DNA from: Pseudomonas karstica
GTDB lineage: Bacteria > Pseudomonadota > Gammaproteobacteria > Pseudomonadales > Pseudomonadaceae
Length of the DNA: 64,000 nt
Reading direction: 5' to 3'
Assembly (NCBI RefSeq): GCF_009707515.1
Contig: NZ_WLYI01000029.1
Location: 1 to 64,000 of the forward strand
A model generated the notes under the pieces. That model did no database searches, was not told the DNA's origin, and saw only the letters and a program-made list of their open reading frames with translations. Each line of letters opens with the position of its first letter. The first letter of the stretch is position 1. The position numbers were made by a program, and so were the translations under genes. Below, piece by piece: positions 8,362 through 16,825 of this stretch.

Positions 8362-9680
8362 CGAGCCTGCGCCTGCGCCTGACCTTCAAGCTGGGCGCTG
8401 CCTTTGTGCTGATCTGGGCGCTGGCGGCGGCCTGGATGCTTAACGACTTGCGCAACCAGATGATGTTCTCCCTGGATCAGCGGCTGGTGGCTTCGGCGCG
8501 CATGGTCGCCGGGCTGATGGAGCAGTTGCCGAGCCTGTCCGCCAAGGGTGAGGGCACCCACTTCAGCGCTGAACAGCTGGATATTCCTGGCGGCATGGCA
8601 TGTCAGGTCAGCTCCCTGCGCGGAGAAATCCTCGCCCGCAGCCACACCACCCCGGACGAGGGGCTGGAGAGCCACCAGAGCGGCTTTCGCGATCAGATGA
8701 TCGACGGCACGAGTTGGCGCAGTTTCACCTTGGCCCGTGGCGACCTGTTTATCACCACTGCCGACCGCCAGGTGGAGCGGGAGGCCTTGAACCTGTCGAT
8801 CCTGTTGGCCGCGTCGGTGCCAGTGGGCGTTGCCCTGTTGGGTTGCCTGTGCCTGCTGTGGCTGGGCATTGGCCAGAGCCTGGTGCCACTTAACCGCATG
8901 CGTGATGCCTTGATGCGTCGCAGCGCCGACTCCCTTGAGCCATTGCAGATCCACCCGCTGCCCAGCGAATTAAAGCCGCTGCTCGATACCCAGAACCAGT
9001 TGCTGCAGCGCATCGCCAAGACCATCGAGCGCGAACGGCGCCTGACCGGTGATGCTGCCCATGAGTTGCGCAGCCCGCTGACGGCGATCAAGACCCACTT
9101 GCAAGTGGCGCGCATGACCGAAGGCGCCGCCCGTGACCAGTCCCTGGCCCATGCCGAGGAGGGCGCCGATCGTCTGCATCGCACCCTTGAGCAACTGCTG
9201 TTGCTGGCTCGCGTCGAGGGTAGCCTGTCGTTTGACGACGGTGTGCAGTCGAGCGCCGAGCAAGTGGCGCGGTTGGCAATTCAGGACGCCAATGCTGGTG
9301 ATAATTCGCGCATCGACCTTATCCTGCCGGACAGCCTGCTCGAGACTCCGCTGGAAATGCCGGTGGGCCTGGCCGTCGCAGCCTTGCGTAACCTGCTGGA
9401 CAACGCTTTGCGCCATACCCCGGCAGATACCCGGGTAGAACTGAGCGTCTTGACTGGCGCCAACAGTGTGGTCTTCCGCGTGCGGGATCACGGTGCGCCG
9501 ATCTCCAGTGAGGACCTGCAACACCTGACCCAACGCTTCTGGCGCAATGGCAACAGCGCCGGTTGCGGCCTGGGCCTGGCCATCGTCCAAGCCATCGTGC
9601 AACGCTGCTCGTGTTCCTTGAAGTTCGACAGCCAGGCTGATGGCCTGCGGGTTGACCTGGGTATGCCATTGCGCCGTTGA
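8358..9680 (+). CDS. dsbS: Sensor histidine kinase (DsbS type)
   Basis: 440 aa, starting at a GTG that overlaps the dsbR stop. TM1 spans residues ~13-28, a periplasmic sensor part covers ~30-150, and TM2 lies near 153-175, followed by a linker. The H-box is DAAHELRSPLTAIKTHLQ, the N-box LLDNALRHTP and the G2 box GCGLGLAI. The G1 box reads DHGAPI instead of DxGxG. The periplasmic part has a cysteine at residue 82 (GGMACQVSS). As I recall, Cys82 is the copper(I)-responsive cysteine reported for P. aeruginosa DsbS, where copper blocks phosphatase activity towards DsbR. That match supports the assignment beyond synteny. Confidence 0.82.
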   Translation: MTSLRLRLTFKLGAAFVLIWALAAAWMLNDLRNQMMFSLDQRLVASARMVAGLMEQLPSLSAKGEGTHFSAEQLDIPGGMACQVSSLRGEILARSHTTPDEGLESHQSGFRDQMIDGTSWRSFTLARGDLFITTADRQVEREALNLSILLAASVPVGVALLGCLCLLWLGIGQSLVPLNRMRDALMRRSADSLEPLQIHPLPSELKPLLDTQNQLLQRIAKTIERERRLTGDAAHELRSPLTAIKTHLQVARMTEGAARDQSLAHAEEGADRLHRTLEQLLLLARVEGSLSFDDGVQSSAEQVARLAIQDANAGDNSRIDLILPDSLLETPLEMPVGLAVAALRNLLDNALRHTPADTRVELSVLTGANSVVFRVRDHGAPISSEDLQHLTQRFWRNGNSAGCGLGLAIVQAIVQRCSCSLKFDSQADGLRVDLGMPLRR

Positions 9681-9702
9681 CCTGTCTTTCAAAAGCCAAA
9701 TA

Positions 9703-9744
9703 GTTACCGCCATCTTGAGGCTGAACGCTTCAGGATGACGGTAA
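9703..9744. repeat. Imperfect inverted repeat after dsbS
   Basis: GTTACCGCCATCTTGA pairs, with two mismatches, with TCAGGATGACGGTAA (about 9730-9744) across a ~10-base loop. It sits between dsbS and the amidase gene, both on the plus strand. No T tract follows, so it may be a weak terminator or a leader structure. Confidence 0.45.
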
Positions 9745-9794
9745 ACGGCTTACAGGCTGAATGATTCGGCCTGTCTTGAAAAGGACAGCTCTTC

Positions 9795-10568
9795 ATGTTG
9801 GTTATCGACACCACTTATTCTGCAAAAAATTTCAATGAGCGTGATGGCGAAAGCGTGCGCCAGGTCATCGTGCATTACACCGCTGCACCCTTCGACAGTT
9901 CTTTGCGAACGCTGACCCGGGGTGGAGTCAGCGCTCACTATCTGCTGCCCGACCCTGATGAATGCAGTTACCGCGCCGCCGGTTATGACGAGCTGCGGGT
10001 ATTGCATCTGGTGGGCGAGCAGCACCGCGCCTGGCATGCCGGCGCGAGCCAGTGGGCCGGTCGCGACAATCTCAACAGTCGCTCCATTGGCATCGAAGTC
10101 GTCAACCTGGCCCGTGATGACGCCGGTGTCTTCACCTTTCCTGCCTACGGCCAGGAGCAGGTCAATGTACTGATTGCGTTGGTCCGCGACATCCAGAGGC
10201 GTTACCCGCAGATTGGCCCCACCGATATCCTGGGTCATTCGGATGTGGCGTATTGGCGCAAAAGTGATCCTGGCCCACGTCTGCCTTGGCACCAGTTGTT
10301 TGTGAACGGGGTGGGTGCCTGGTTCGATGAAGTCACCCAGGCGGTTTACCAGCGCAGGTTTTCCATGGGCCTGCCGCCGGAAGTGGAGATCGAAAGGGCG
10401 TTCCAGCGCTATGGCTATGCCCCGGCGAAAAGTCACCAGGCGTTCAATCAGCGGATCAGGGCGTTCCAGATGCACTTTCGGCCCGACGATTATCGTGGGC
10501 AGATGGACAGCGAGACGTGCGCAATTCTTTATGCGCTGAATGAAAAGTACTCCTGCGCCGCCGAATAA
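9795..10568 (+). CDS. ampDh3: N-acetylmuramoyl-L-alanine amidase, AmpDh3 type
   Basis: 257-aa zinc amidase that cuts between MurNAc and the stem peptide. The Amidase_2 domain (residues ~20-160) carries zinc-ligand motifs: HYTA near residue 27, the H of DILGHSDVA, and the D of KSDPGPRLPW. A C-terminal peptidoglycan-binding helical domain (residues ~190-250: FQRYGYAP...AFNQRIRAFQMHF) follows, as in P. aeruginosa AmpDh2/AmpDh3. No signal peptide is visible, which fits AmpDh3 rather than the lipidated AmpDh2. Relatives influence AmpR/AmpC beta-lactamase control by altering muropeptide pools. It stands alone between dsbS and the pvdH promoter. Confidence 0.83.
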   Translation: MLVIDTTYSAKNFNERDGESVRQVIVHYTAAPFDSSLRTLTRGGVSAHYLLPDPDECSYRAAGYDELRVLHLVGEQHRAWHAGASQWAGRDNLNSRSIGIEVVNLARDDAGVFTFPAYGQEQVNVLIALVRDIQRRYPQIGPTDILGHSDVAYWRKSDPGPRLPWHQLFVNGVGAWFDEVTQAVYQRRFSMGLPPEVEIERAFQRYGYAPAKSHQAFNQRIRAFQMHFRPDDYRGQMDSETCAILYALNEKYSCAAE

Positions 10569-10610
10569 TCAGTGGCTACGGGTATCGCGTTGTTTTTAAT
10601 GCGCTGGGTG

Positions 10611-10634
10611 TAAATCCTCCCCTCGCTGATGCGT
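10611..10634 (+). promoter_or_regulatory. Iron-starvation (IS) box for sigma factor PvdS
   Basis: TAAAT at 10611-10615, exactly 16 bases, then CGT at 10632-10634. This is the TAAAT-N16/17-CGT signature of PvdS-dependent pyoverdine promoters. It lies 95 bp before the pvdH start, so pvdH is likely expressed under iron limitation. Spacing and both boxes are seen directly; PvdS use is inferred. Confidence 0.8.
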
Positions 10635-10728
10635 TTCCAGAACAGGAAATCCGTGCGCCTGCCTTTGGGCCAGACGCCAACGGATGGGCAGTTTGGTCAC
10701 CATTATCAGCGTATTGAGGGATCGAGAG

Positions 10729-12141
10729 ATGTCAGTCGCTACCAGCCGTATCGAAGATTCGCCGGTTCCGGTCAACCCGGACCCGCTGGAAACGCTGTAC
10801 CAGTTCGATGAAACACCGCTGCTGGCCCGCCAGCGTCAGCAGGAGTCCAACGCCCGTAGCTATCCGCGGCGGATCCCCTTGGCCCTCAAGCGGGCACGCG
10901 GCATTTATGTCGAAGACGTTGAGGGTCGCAGCTTTATCGATTGCCTGGCCGGCGCTGGTACTTTGGCGCTGGGGCATAACCATCCGGTGGTGATCGAAGC
11001 GATCCGCCAGGTCTTGAGCGATGAATTGCCGCTGCACACCTTGGACCTGACCACGCCGGTCAAGGATCAATTTGTCCAGGACCTGTTCGGCCTGCTACCG
11101 ATGGAGTTGGCCCGTGAGGCGAAGATTCAGTTCTGTGGCCCTACCGGCACCGACGCCGTGGAAGCTGCGCTGAAATTGGTACGTACCGCCACCGGCCGTA
11201 GCACCGTGCTGTCGTTCCAGGGCGGTTATCACGGCATGAGCCAGGGTGCGTTGAGCCTGATGGGCAGCCTGGGGCCGAAAAAGCCTTTGGGTGCGCTGCT
11301 GGCCAATGGCGTGCAATTCCTGCCGTTTCCCTATGACTATCGCTGCCCGTTCGGCCTGGGCGGGGCAGAGGGGGTCAAGGTCAACCTGCACTACCTGGAA
11401 AACCTGCTCAATGACCCTGAGGCTGGGGTCTTGTTGCCGGCGGCGGTGATCGTCGAAGTGGTCCAGGGCGAGGGCGGCGTGATCCCGGCCGACCTTGACT
11501 GGCTGCGGGGCCTGCGCCGGATCACCGCGCAGGCGGGCGTGGCGCTGATCGTCGATGAAATACAGAGTGGTTTCGGTCGCACCGGCAAAATGTTTGCCTT
11601 CGAGCACGCCGACATTGTCCCGGACGTGGTGGTGCTGTCCAAGGCCATTGGCGGCAGCCTGCCGTTGGCGGTGGTGGTGTATCGCGAATGGCTCGACACC
11701 TGGTTGCCGGGGGCTCACGCCGGCACGTTCCGTGGCAATCAGATGGCCATGGCTGCGGGCTCGGCAGTGATGCGCTACCTCAAGGACCACGACATCCCGG
11801 CCCACGCGGCGGCCATGGGTGAGCGCCTGAGTGAACACCTGCGCATCCTGCAGCGCGATTTTGCGCAATTGGGGGACATTCGCGGTCGTGGCCTGATGCT
11901 CGGTGTGGAGTTGGTCGATCCAAGGGGGATGCCGGACGCTCAGGGCCACCCTCCGGTTCACCGTCAATTGGCGCCGTTGGTGCAGCGCGAGTGCCTCAAA
12001 CGCGGCTTGATTCTTGAACTGGGCGGGCGCCATGGCGCCGTGGTGCGCTTCTTGCCGCCCCTGGTAATCACCGCAGCGGAAGTCGATCGGGTGGCACAGA
12101 TTTTTGGTCGTGCCCTGGCTGCCGCAGTGGCCAGCCTCTAA
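10729..12141 (+). CDS. pvdH: Diaminobutyrate-2-oxoglutarate aminotransferase PvdH
   Basis: 470-aa class-III PLP aminotransferase making L-2,4-diaminobutyrate from aspartate semialdehyde for the pyoverdine peptide. Visible features are the substrate/PLP entry GAGTLALGHNHP, phosphate-binding GPTGTDAVEAALK, the aspartate of IVDEIQSGFGRTGKMFAFEH, and the Schiff-base lysine in VVLSKAIGGSLPL. The C-terminal GGRHGAVVRFLPPL is typical. The ATG at 10729 follows GAGG; an in-frame upstream ATG at 10684 lacks a ribosome site. Transcription probably starts from the IS box at 10611. An MbtH-like gene follows at 78 bp, the same neighbourhood as PA2413-PA2412. Confidence 0.93.
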   Translation: MSVATSRIEDSPVPVNPDPLETLYQFDETPLLARQRQQESNARSYPRRIPLALKRARGIYVEDVEGRSFIDCLAGAGTLALGHNHPVVIEAIRQVLSDELPLHTLDLTTPVKDQFVQDLFGLLPMELAREAKIQFCGPTGTDAVEAALKLVRTATGRSTVLSFQGGYHGMSQGALSLMGSLGPKKPLGALLANGVQFLPFPYDYRCPFGLGGAEGVKVNLHYLENLLNDPEAGVLLPAAVIVEVVQGEGGVIPADLDWLRGLRRITAQAGVALIVDEIQSGFGRTGKMFAFEHADIVPDVVVLSKAIGGSLPLAVVVYREWLDTWLPGAHAGTFRGNQMAMAAGSAVMRYLKDHDIPAHAAAMGERLSEHLRILQRDFAQLGDIRGRGLMLGVELVDPRGMPDAQGHPPVHRQLAPLVQRECLKRGLILELGGRHGAVVRFLPPLVITAAEVDRVAQIFGRALAAAVASL

Positions 12142-12174
12142 TTTTTAGCGGGCGCGCTACGTTCTTACATCAGT

Positions 12175-12193
12175 GCTGCGCGTGGAGCGCAGC
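12175..12193 (+). repeat. Small hairpin between pvdH and mbtH-like gene
   Basis: GCTGCGC (12175-12181) and GCGCAGC (12187-12193) form a 7-bp perfect stem with a 5-base loop. No T tract follows; it could tune expression of the downstream gene from the pvdH transcript or be neutral. Confidence 0.35.
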
Positions 12194-12219
12194 GAGCCTT
12201 ACAGCAACGGAGAACAGCA

Positions 12220-12444
12220 ATGACCTCAGTATTTGACCGCGAAGACATCCTCTTTCAAGTGGTGGTCAACCATGAAGAGCAATATTCCATCTGGCCGGAC
12301 TATAAGGCTGTGCCACAGGGCTGGCGCACCGTGGGCAAGAGCGGAATGAAAAAAGAGTGCCTGGCCTATATCGAAGAGGTATGGACCGATATGCGGCCGT
12401 TGAGCTTGCGTCAAAAGATGGATAGCCAGGCGGTGGCGGGCTGA
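12220..12444 (+). CDS. MbtH-like protein
   Basis: 74 aa, the normal size of this family, with the conserved core VVVNHEEQYSIWP and invariant tryptophans (SIWPDY, GWRTVGKSG, EVWTDMRPLSLR). MbtH-like proteins bind and activate adenylation domains of non-ribosomal peptide synthetases. Next to pvdH it almost surely serves the pyoverdine synthetases, which lie outside this window. GGAG lies 8 bases before the ATG. I see no separate IS box within the 78-bp gap, so read-through from pvdH is likely. Confidence 0.93.
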   Translation: MTSVFDREDILFQVVVNHEEQYSIWPDYKAVPQGWRTVGKSGMKKECLAYIEEVWTDMRPLSLRQKMDSQAVAG

Positions 12445-12589
12445 TTCAGTTGGCCATTCGTGGCGGCCAGTGAAGTGAGTATGAAAAAACTGCGACGGTT
12501 CAGAAAACTCTCTTCTGGCCCTGTGTTGTGACATAAAAAGATGGCAGCCGTTATTCTCTGCCTTCAGTCCAATGCAGGTGGGTGCTCAG

Positions 12590-13255
12590 ATGCTGCAGGT
12601 GCAAGGTGTTTTCAAAAGCTACAGCACGCCTTCGGGGCCATTGGTGGTTTTGGCGGGGGTCGACCTCAACCTGGGGGCGCGCGAGAGCCTTGCGCTGATG
12701 GGTGAGTCCGGAAGTGGCAAAAGCACGTTATTGCACCTCGTGGCCGGGCTCGACCAAGTGGACCAAGGCACTATTCAGGTCGGCGAGCAGCGCCTGGACC
12801 GGATGAGCGAGTCGCAGCTGGCTCACTGGCGACGTACCGAAATAGGCCTGGTGTTCCAGCAGTTCAACTTGATCGGGAGCCTGCGAGTTGAAGACAACCT
12901 GGCGTTCCAGGCGCGCCTGGCGGGGCGTTTTGATCCGGTGTGGCAGGCCCGATTGGTGGAGCGCCTGGGCCTGGGGGATTTACTCCAGCGTTACCCCGAA
13001 CAACTCTCTGGTGGCCAACAGCAGCGGGTGGCGGTAGGACGAGCATTGGCATCCCGGCCGGGGTTGCTGTTGGCGGATGAGCCCACCGGCAATCTCGATG
13101 AAGCCACCAGCGACGAAGTCCTGCAATTGCTGTTGGACTTGTTGCACGACAGCTCCACCAGTTTGTTGATGGTCACCCACAGCCCCCGCATCGCGGCGCG
13201 CCTGGACCGGCAGATGGTGCTGCAGCGTGGCCATGTACTCGCGGCGCAGGCCTAA
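12590..13255 (+). CDS. ABC transporter ATP-binding protein, LolD/MacB-like
   Basis: 221-aa nucleotide-binding subunit. Walker A is GESGSGKST, the Q-loop FQQFNLIGSL, the signature LSGGQQQRVAVGRAL, Walker B LLLADEPTGNLDE and the H-loop MVTHSPRIA. This is the LolD/MacB/FtsE class that pairs with FtsX-fold permeases and does mechanical work on periplasmic or membrane substrates rather than channel transport. I chose ATG 12590 (GGTGGG just upstream) over ATG 12572, which has no ribosome site. It overlaps or abuts the permease gene, with which it forms one transporter. Confidence 0.88.
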   Translation: MLQVQGVFKSYSTPSGPLVVLAGVDLNLGARESLALMGESGSGKSTLLHLVAGLDQVDQGTIQVGEQRLDRMSESQLAHWRRTEIGLVFQQFNLIGSLRVEDNLAFQARLAGRFDPVWQARLVERLGLGDLLQRYPEQLSGGQQQRVAVGRALASRPGLLLADEPTGNLDEATSDEVLQLLLDLLHDSSTSLLMVTHSPRIAARLDRQMVLQRGHVLAAQA

Positions 13256-13256
13256 G

Positions 13257-15734
13257 GTGCGGGTCATTTATTGGACGTTACGGGCGCTGCTCAGCCATTG
13301 GCGTCGGCACCCGGTGCAGTTTTTCAGCGTGTTGACCGGCCTGTGGCTGGCCACTGCGTTGTTGACCGGGGTGCAGGCCCTCAACAGTCAAGCGCGGGAC
13401 AGCTATGCCCGGGCCAGCCAACTGATTGGCGGCGAGCCCCAGGCCAGCCTTGCGGCGCCAGATGGCTCGAGTTTTTCACAGACGCTTTTTGTCACCCTGC
13501 GCCGTGCCGGGTGGCCGGTTTCGCCGGTGGTGCAGGGCCGCGTGATCCTCAGGGGCCATGAAGACCAGCGGTTGCAACTGATGGGCATCGAACCGGTGTC
13601 GCTGCCCGGAGGCGGATCGGTTGCCGGGCAAACCCTGAAGCGGGAGCAGATGGTTGCCTTCTTCAACCCGCCGGGTCGTACCTGGATCGCGCCCCAGACC
13701 TTGCAGGCGTTAGGTCTGCAAGCGGGCGCGCAGCCTCTGACCATCAGCGGTCAAGCCCTGCCACCGTTGCATGCGCAGCCTGGCATGGCCCCCGGCTTGC
13801 TGTTGACCGACATTGGCTTCGCCCAACCACTGCTGGACATGCCACAACGACTGTCGCGGCTGTTACTGGACAAGGCCTTTGCGGCGGCTCATCCCGCCTT
13901 GCCGGCAGAGGTCAGCGGGCAACTGCAACTCAAGGCTGGCGAGGACAACAACCTCGCGCGCCTGACTGAAAGCTTTCACCTGAACCTCGATGCCCTGGGC
14001 TTTCTGTCGTTTGTAGTGGGGTTGTTTATTGTCCACGCCGCCATCGGCCTGGCCCTGGAACAGCGTCGTGGGCTGTTGCGCACATTACGTGCCTGTGGGG
14101 TCAGTGCGCGGGCGCTGATCTTCAGCCTGAGTCTCGAACTGGGTGGGTTGGCCTTGGTGGGCGGGTTGGCCGGGGTAGCCAGTGGTTATCTGCTGGCCAG
14201 CCTGTTGCTGCCGGATGTGGCCGCCAGCCTGCGGGGCCTGTATGGCGCCGAAGTGGCCGGGCAACTGAGCCTGAGCCCGTTATGGTGGGCCAGTGGCCTG
14301 GGGTTGAGCTTGCTGGGGGCCCTGCTTGCCGGGGCCAGCAGCCTGTGGCGGGCGGCGCGACTGCCGTTGTTGGCGCTGGCTAACGCCCAAGCATGGCACC
14401 AGGCATACGGGCGCTGGTTGTACCGCCAGGGTTGGGTCGCCGCGGCCGCCTTGCTGGTCGCGTTGTTGGCGCTCTGGCTGGGCGATAGCCTGGTCAGCGG
14501 TTTCATCCTGATGGCCGCCTTACTGCTGGGGGCCGCCCTCGGGCTGCCGGTACTGCTCAGCGGTTTGCTCAAGGCGGTGTTGGGCCGTAGCCGTTCGGTA
14601 CTGGGCCAGTGGTTTCTCGCCGACTGTCGTCAACAGTTGCCGGCGTTGAGCTTGGCGCTGATGGCTTTGCTGTTGGCATTGGCTGCCAATATCGGTGCCG
14701 GCTCCATGACCTCGGGCTTTCGCCAGACCTTCAGCAACTGGCTGGAGCAACGCTTGACCGCCGAACTGTACCTAAATCCGCAAAACCCGGCCCAGGCCGA
14801 ACAACTGCAACTGTGGCTGGCGCAGCAACCCCTGGTGCAAACGGTGCTGCCCGCCTGGCAAGTCGCGGTGCAATTGCAAGGGTGGCCGGCGCAGGTGTTC
14901 GGCGTGGTAGACGACCCCACCTATCGCCAGCATTGGCCGTTATTGCAAGCCGTGGCGGGAGATCCCTGGGGGCAGTTGCTGCAAGGCGACACATTGATGC
15001 TCAGCGAGCAACTGGCACGTCGGTTGAAGGTGCAACTGGGCGATACGGTGAGTCTCCCGACACCCAAAGGGGCATGGTCACCCCGGGTGGTGGGGATTTA
15101 TGCCGACTATGGCAACCCCAAGGGCCATCTGCTGATCAATGCCCGGCGCTTGTTGCAGCACTGGCCAGGATTGTCTCCAGCCCGATTCAACCTGCGGGTT
15201 GCGCCGGAAAATGTGCCGACGCTGGTGCGGGCACTGCAAGCCCGCTTTGCCCTGGAAGACAGCCGTATTGTCGATCAACAGCAACTCAAGGGCTGGTCGA
15301 GCCAAGTCTTTGAGCGCACCTTCGCGGCCACCGCCGCACTCAACAGCTTGACCTTGGGCATAGCCGGTGTGGCGCTGTTCATCAGCCTGTTGACCCAGAG
15401 CCAAAGCCGGCTCGGCCAACTGGCACCGCTGTGGGCATTGGGGGTGACGCGACGTCAGTTGATGTTGCTCAACCTGGGGCAAACCTGGTTGCTGGCGGTA
15501 TTGACCCTGGTATTAGCCTTGCCCCTGGGCTTGCTGCTGGCCTGGTGCCTGGACGCGGTGATCAACGTCCAGGCTTTTGGTTGGCGCTTGCCGTTGCAGG
15601 TTTTTCCCTGGCAGTTGGCACAGCTGTTGGGGATGGCGATGCTGGCCACTTTGTTGGCCTCGGCCTGGCCGCTGTGGCAGTTGCACCGCAGTCGCCCGGC
15701 AGATTTATTGAGGACCTTTGCCCATGAAGATTAA
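13257..15734 (+). CDS. FtsX-fold ABC transporter permease (two FtsX domains)
   Basis: About 825 aa. One TM helix lies near the N-terminus (RHPVQFFSVLTGLWLATALLTGVQAL), then a large extracytoplasmic part, then a three-helix FtsX block (~residues 255-400), a central pair of helices, a second TM anchor with periplasmic domain, and a C-terminal FtsX block (~residues 700-815). This duplicated layout is that of AttFG-/YbbP-like exporters that act as single-chain permeases. The start is uncertain: GTG 13257 gives VRVIYWTLRALLSH, and in-frame ATG 13233 or GTG 13227 inside the ATPase gene are alternatives. The 3' end overlaps the lipoprotein gene by 11 bp. Confidence 0.82.
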   Translation: MRVIYWTLRALLSHWRRHPVQFFSVLTGLWLATALLTGVQALNSQARDSYARASQLIGGEPQASLAAPDGSSFSQTLFVTLRRAGWPVSPVVQGRVILRGHEDQRLQLMGIEPVSLPGGGSVAGQTLKREQMVAFFNPPGRTWIAPQTLQALGLQAGAQPLTISGQALPPLHAQPGMAPGLLLTDIGFAQPLLDMPQRLSRLLLDKAFAAAHPALPAEVSGQLQLKAGEDNNLARLTESFHLNLDALGFLSFVVGLFIVHAAIGLALEQRRGLLRTLRACGVSARALIFSLSLELGGLALVGGLAGVASGYLLASLLLPDVAASLRGLYGAEVAGQLSLSPLWWASGLGLSLLGALLAGASSLWRAARLPLLALANAQAWHQAYGRWLYRQGWVAAAALLVALLALWLGDSLVSGFILMAALLLGAALGLPVLLSGLLKAVLGRSRSVLGQWFLADCRQQLPALSLALMALLLALAANIGAGSMTSGFRQTFSNWLEQRLTAELYLNPQNPAQAEQLQLWLAQQPLVQTVLPAWQVAVQLQGWPAQVFGVVDDPTYRQHWPLLQAVAGDPWGQLLQGDTLMLSEQLARRLKVQLGDTVSLPTPKGAWSPRVVGIYADYGNPKGHLLINARRLLQHWPGLSPARFNLRVAPENVPTLVRALQARFALEDSRIVDQQQLKGWSSQVFERTFAATAALNSLTLGIAGVALFISLLTQSQSRLGQLAPLWALGVTRRQLMLLNLGQTWLLAVLTLVLALPLGLLLAWCLDAVINVQAFGWRLPLQVFPWQLAQLLGMAMLATLLASAWPLWQLHRSRPADLLRTFAHED

Positions 15735-16791
15735 ATGCCTGGTGTGGGCGGCTTCACTGCTGTTGGTGAGCGCCTGCGATAACCCGGCGCCGCCGGAAGA
15801 AAGTTTTGCCGGACTGGGCAGCGAGGCCGGCGATTTTGCCCAAGTGGTGCCCGGCAAGGCCTTCAGTTTTCCTGACGATCATGGCCCCCACGACGGCTTT
15901 CGCATTGAATGGTGGTACGTCACCGCCAACCTGAAGGACGCCCAGGGCAATCCTTTCGGTGTGCAGTGGACGTTATTTCGCAATGCCCTCAAGGCCGGGC
16001 CCCTGCAACCGGGCTGGAGGGATTCGACGATTTGGCTCGGCCATGCCGCCGTCACCTCGGCGTCTCGTCACTACGCCGCCGAACGCTACGCCCGAGGCGG
16101 TGTGGGGCAGGCCGGTGCGCAAGCGATGCCGTTCAGTGCCTGGATCGACAACTGGACCTTCGCCACCCGCCCCGGCGCCGCAAGCGCCTTGACCGACATG
16201 CAACTCAAGGCCGGCGATGGGCATTTCAACTACGACCTGCGCCTGACCTCCAGCCGGCCCCTGGTTCTGCAGGGCGATAACGGCTACAGCCGCAAGTCCG
16301 ACCAGGGCCAGGCCTCGTACTACTACAGCCAGCCATTTTTCCAGGCCAAGGGCAGCCTCATCCTCGATGGCAAAACCTATCAGGTCAGCGGCCCCGCCTG
16401 GCTCGACCGCGAATGGAGCAGCCAGCCACTCACCGCCAACCAGACCGGCTGGGACTGGTTCTCCCTGCACCTGGATAATGGCGCGCACCTGATGCTGTTT
16501 CGCGTACGGCAGAAAGAGGGCGGGCCCTACCTGACGGGTACCTGGATCGACAAGGACGGTCGCCTCCAGACCTTGCACAACCAGGATATCCAACTTACAC
16601 CACTGGACAGCACCGAGATCGAGGGGCGCCGTGTTCCGGTGCGCTGGTCGTTGAAGGTGCCTGGCAAGCAGCTCGACATCACCACCGAAGCGGTGAACCC
16701 GAAGGCGTGGATGAAGGTGAGCATTCCGTACTGGGAGGGGCCGGTGCGGTTTGAGGGGGGAGTGGGGTATTTGGAGATGACGGGGTATTAG
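15724..16791 (+). CDS. AttH/CrtC-like (carotenoid 1,2-hydratase fold) lipoprotein
   Basis: 355 aa. A lipoprotein signal peptide with lipobox LLVSAC precedes the two lipocalin-like halves of the AttH/CrtC fold, recognisable by FRIEWWYVTANL, SAWIDNWTF, YYYSQPFFQAKG, GPAWLDREWSSQ and GWDWFSLHL. The carotenoid hydratase name is historical; no carotenoid gene is nearby, and the family is usually found with MacB/FtsX-type ABC genes, as here. ATG 15724 is used because the TTG two codons upstream lacks support. It probably works in the periplasm as the lipid-handling or docking partner of the transporter; the substrate is unknown. Confidence 0.8.
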   Translation: MKIKCLVWAASLLLVSACDNPAPPEESFAGLGSEAGDFAQVVPGKAFSFPDDHGPHDGFRIEWWYVTANLKDAQGNPFGVQWTLFRNALKAGPLQPGWRDSTIWLGHAAVTSASRHYAAERYARGGVGQAGAQAMPFSAWIDNWTFATRPGAASALTDMQLKAGDGHFNYDLRLTSSRPLVLQGDNGYSRKSDQGQASYYYSQPFFQAKGSLILDGKTYQVSGPAWLDREWSSQPLTANQTGWDWFSLHLDNGAHLMLFRVRQKEGGPYLTGTWIDKDGRLQTLHNQDIQLTPLDSTEIEGRRVPVRWSLKVPGKQLDITTEAVNPKAWMKVSIPYWEGPVRFEGGVGYLEMTGY

Positions 16792-16825
16792 GGTTGGCGG
16801 CCGGGTAGCTGGCCGGGTTGTTGGT

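Noticed and set aside
15724..16791. True carotenoid 1,2-hydratase (crtC)
   Set aside because: No carotenoid genes nearby, and the lipoprotein signal plus ABC neighbours match the AttH group.
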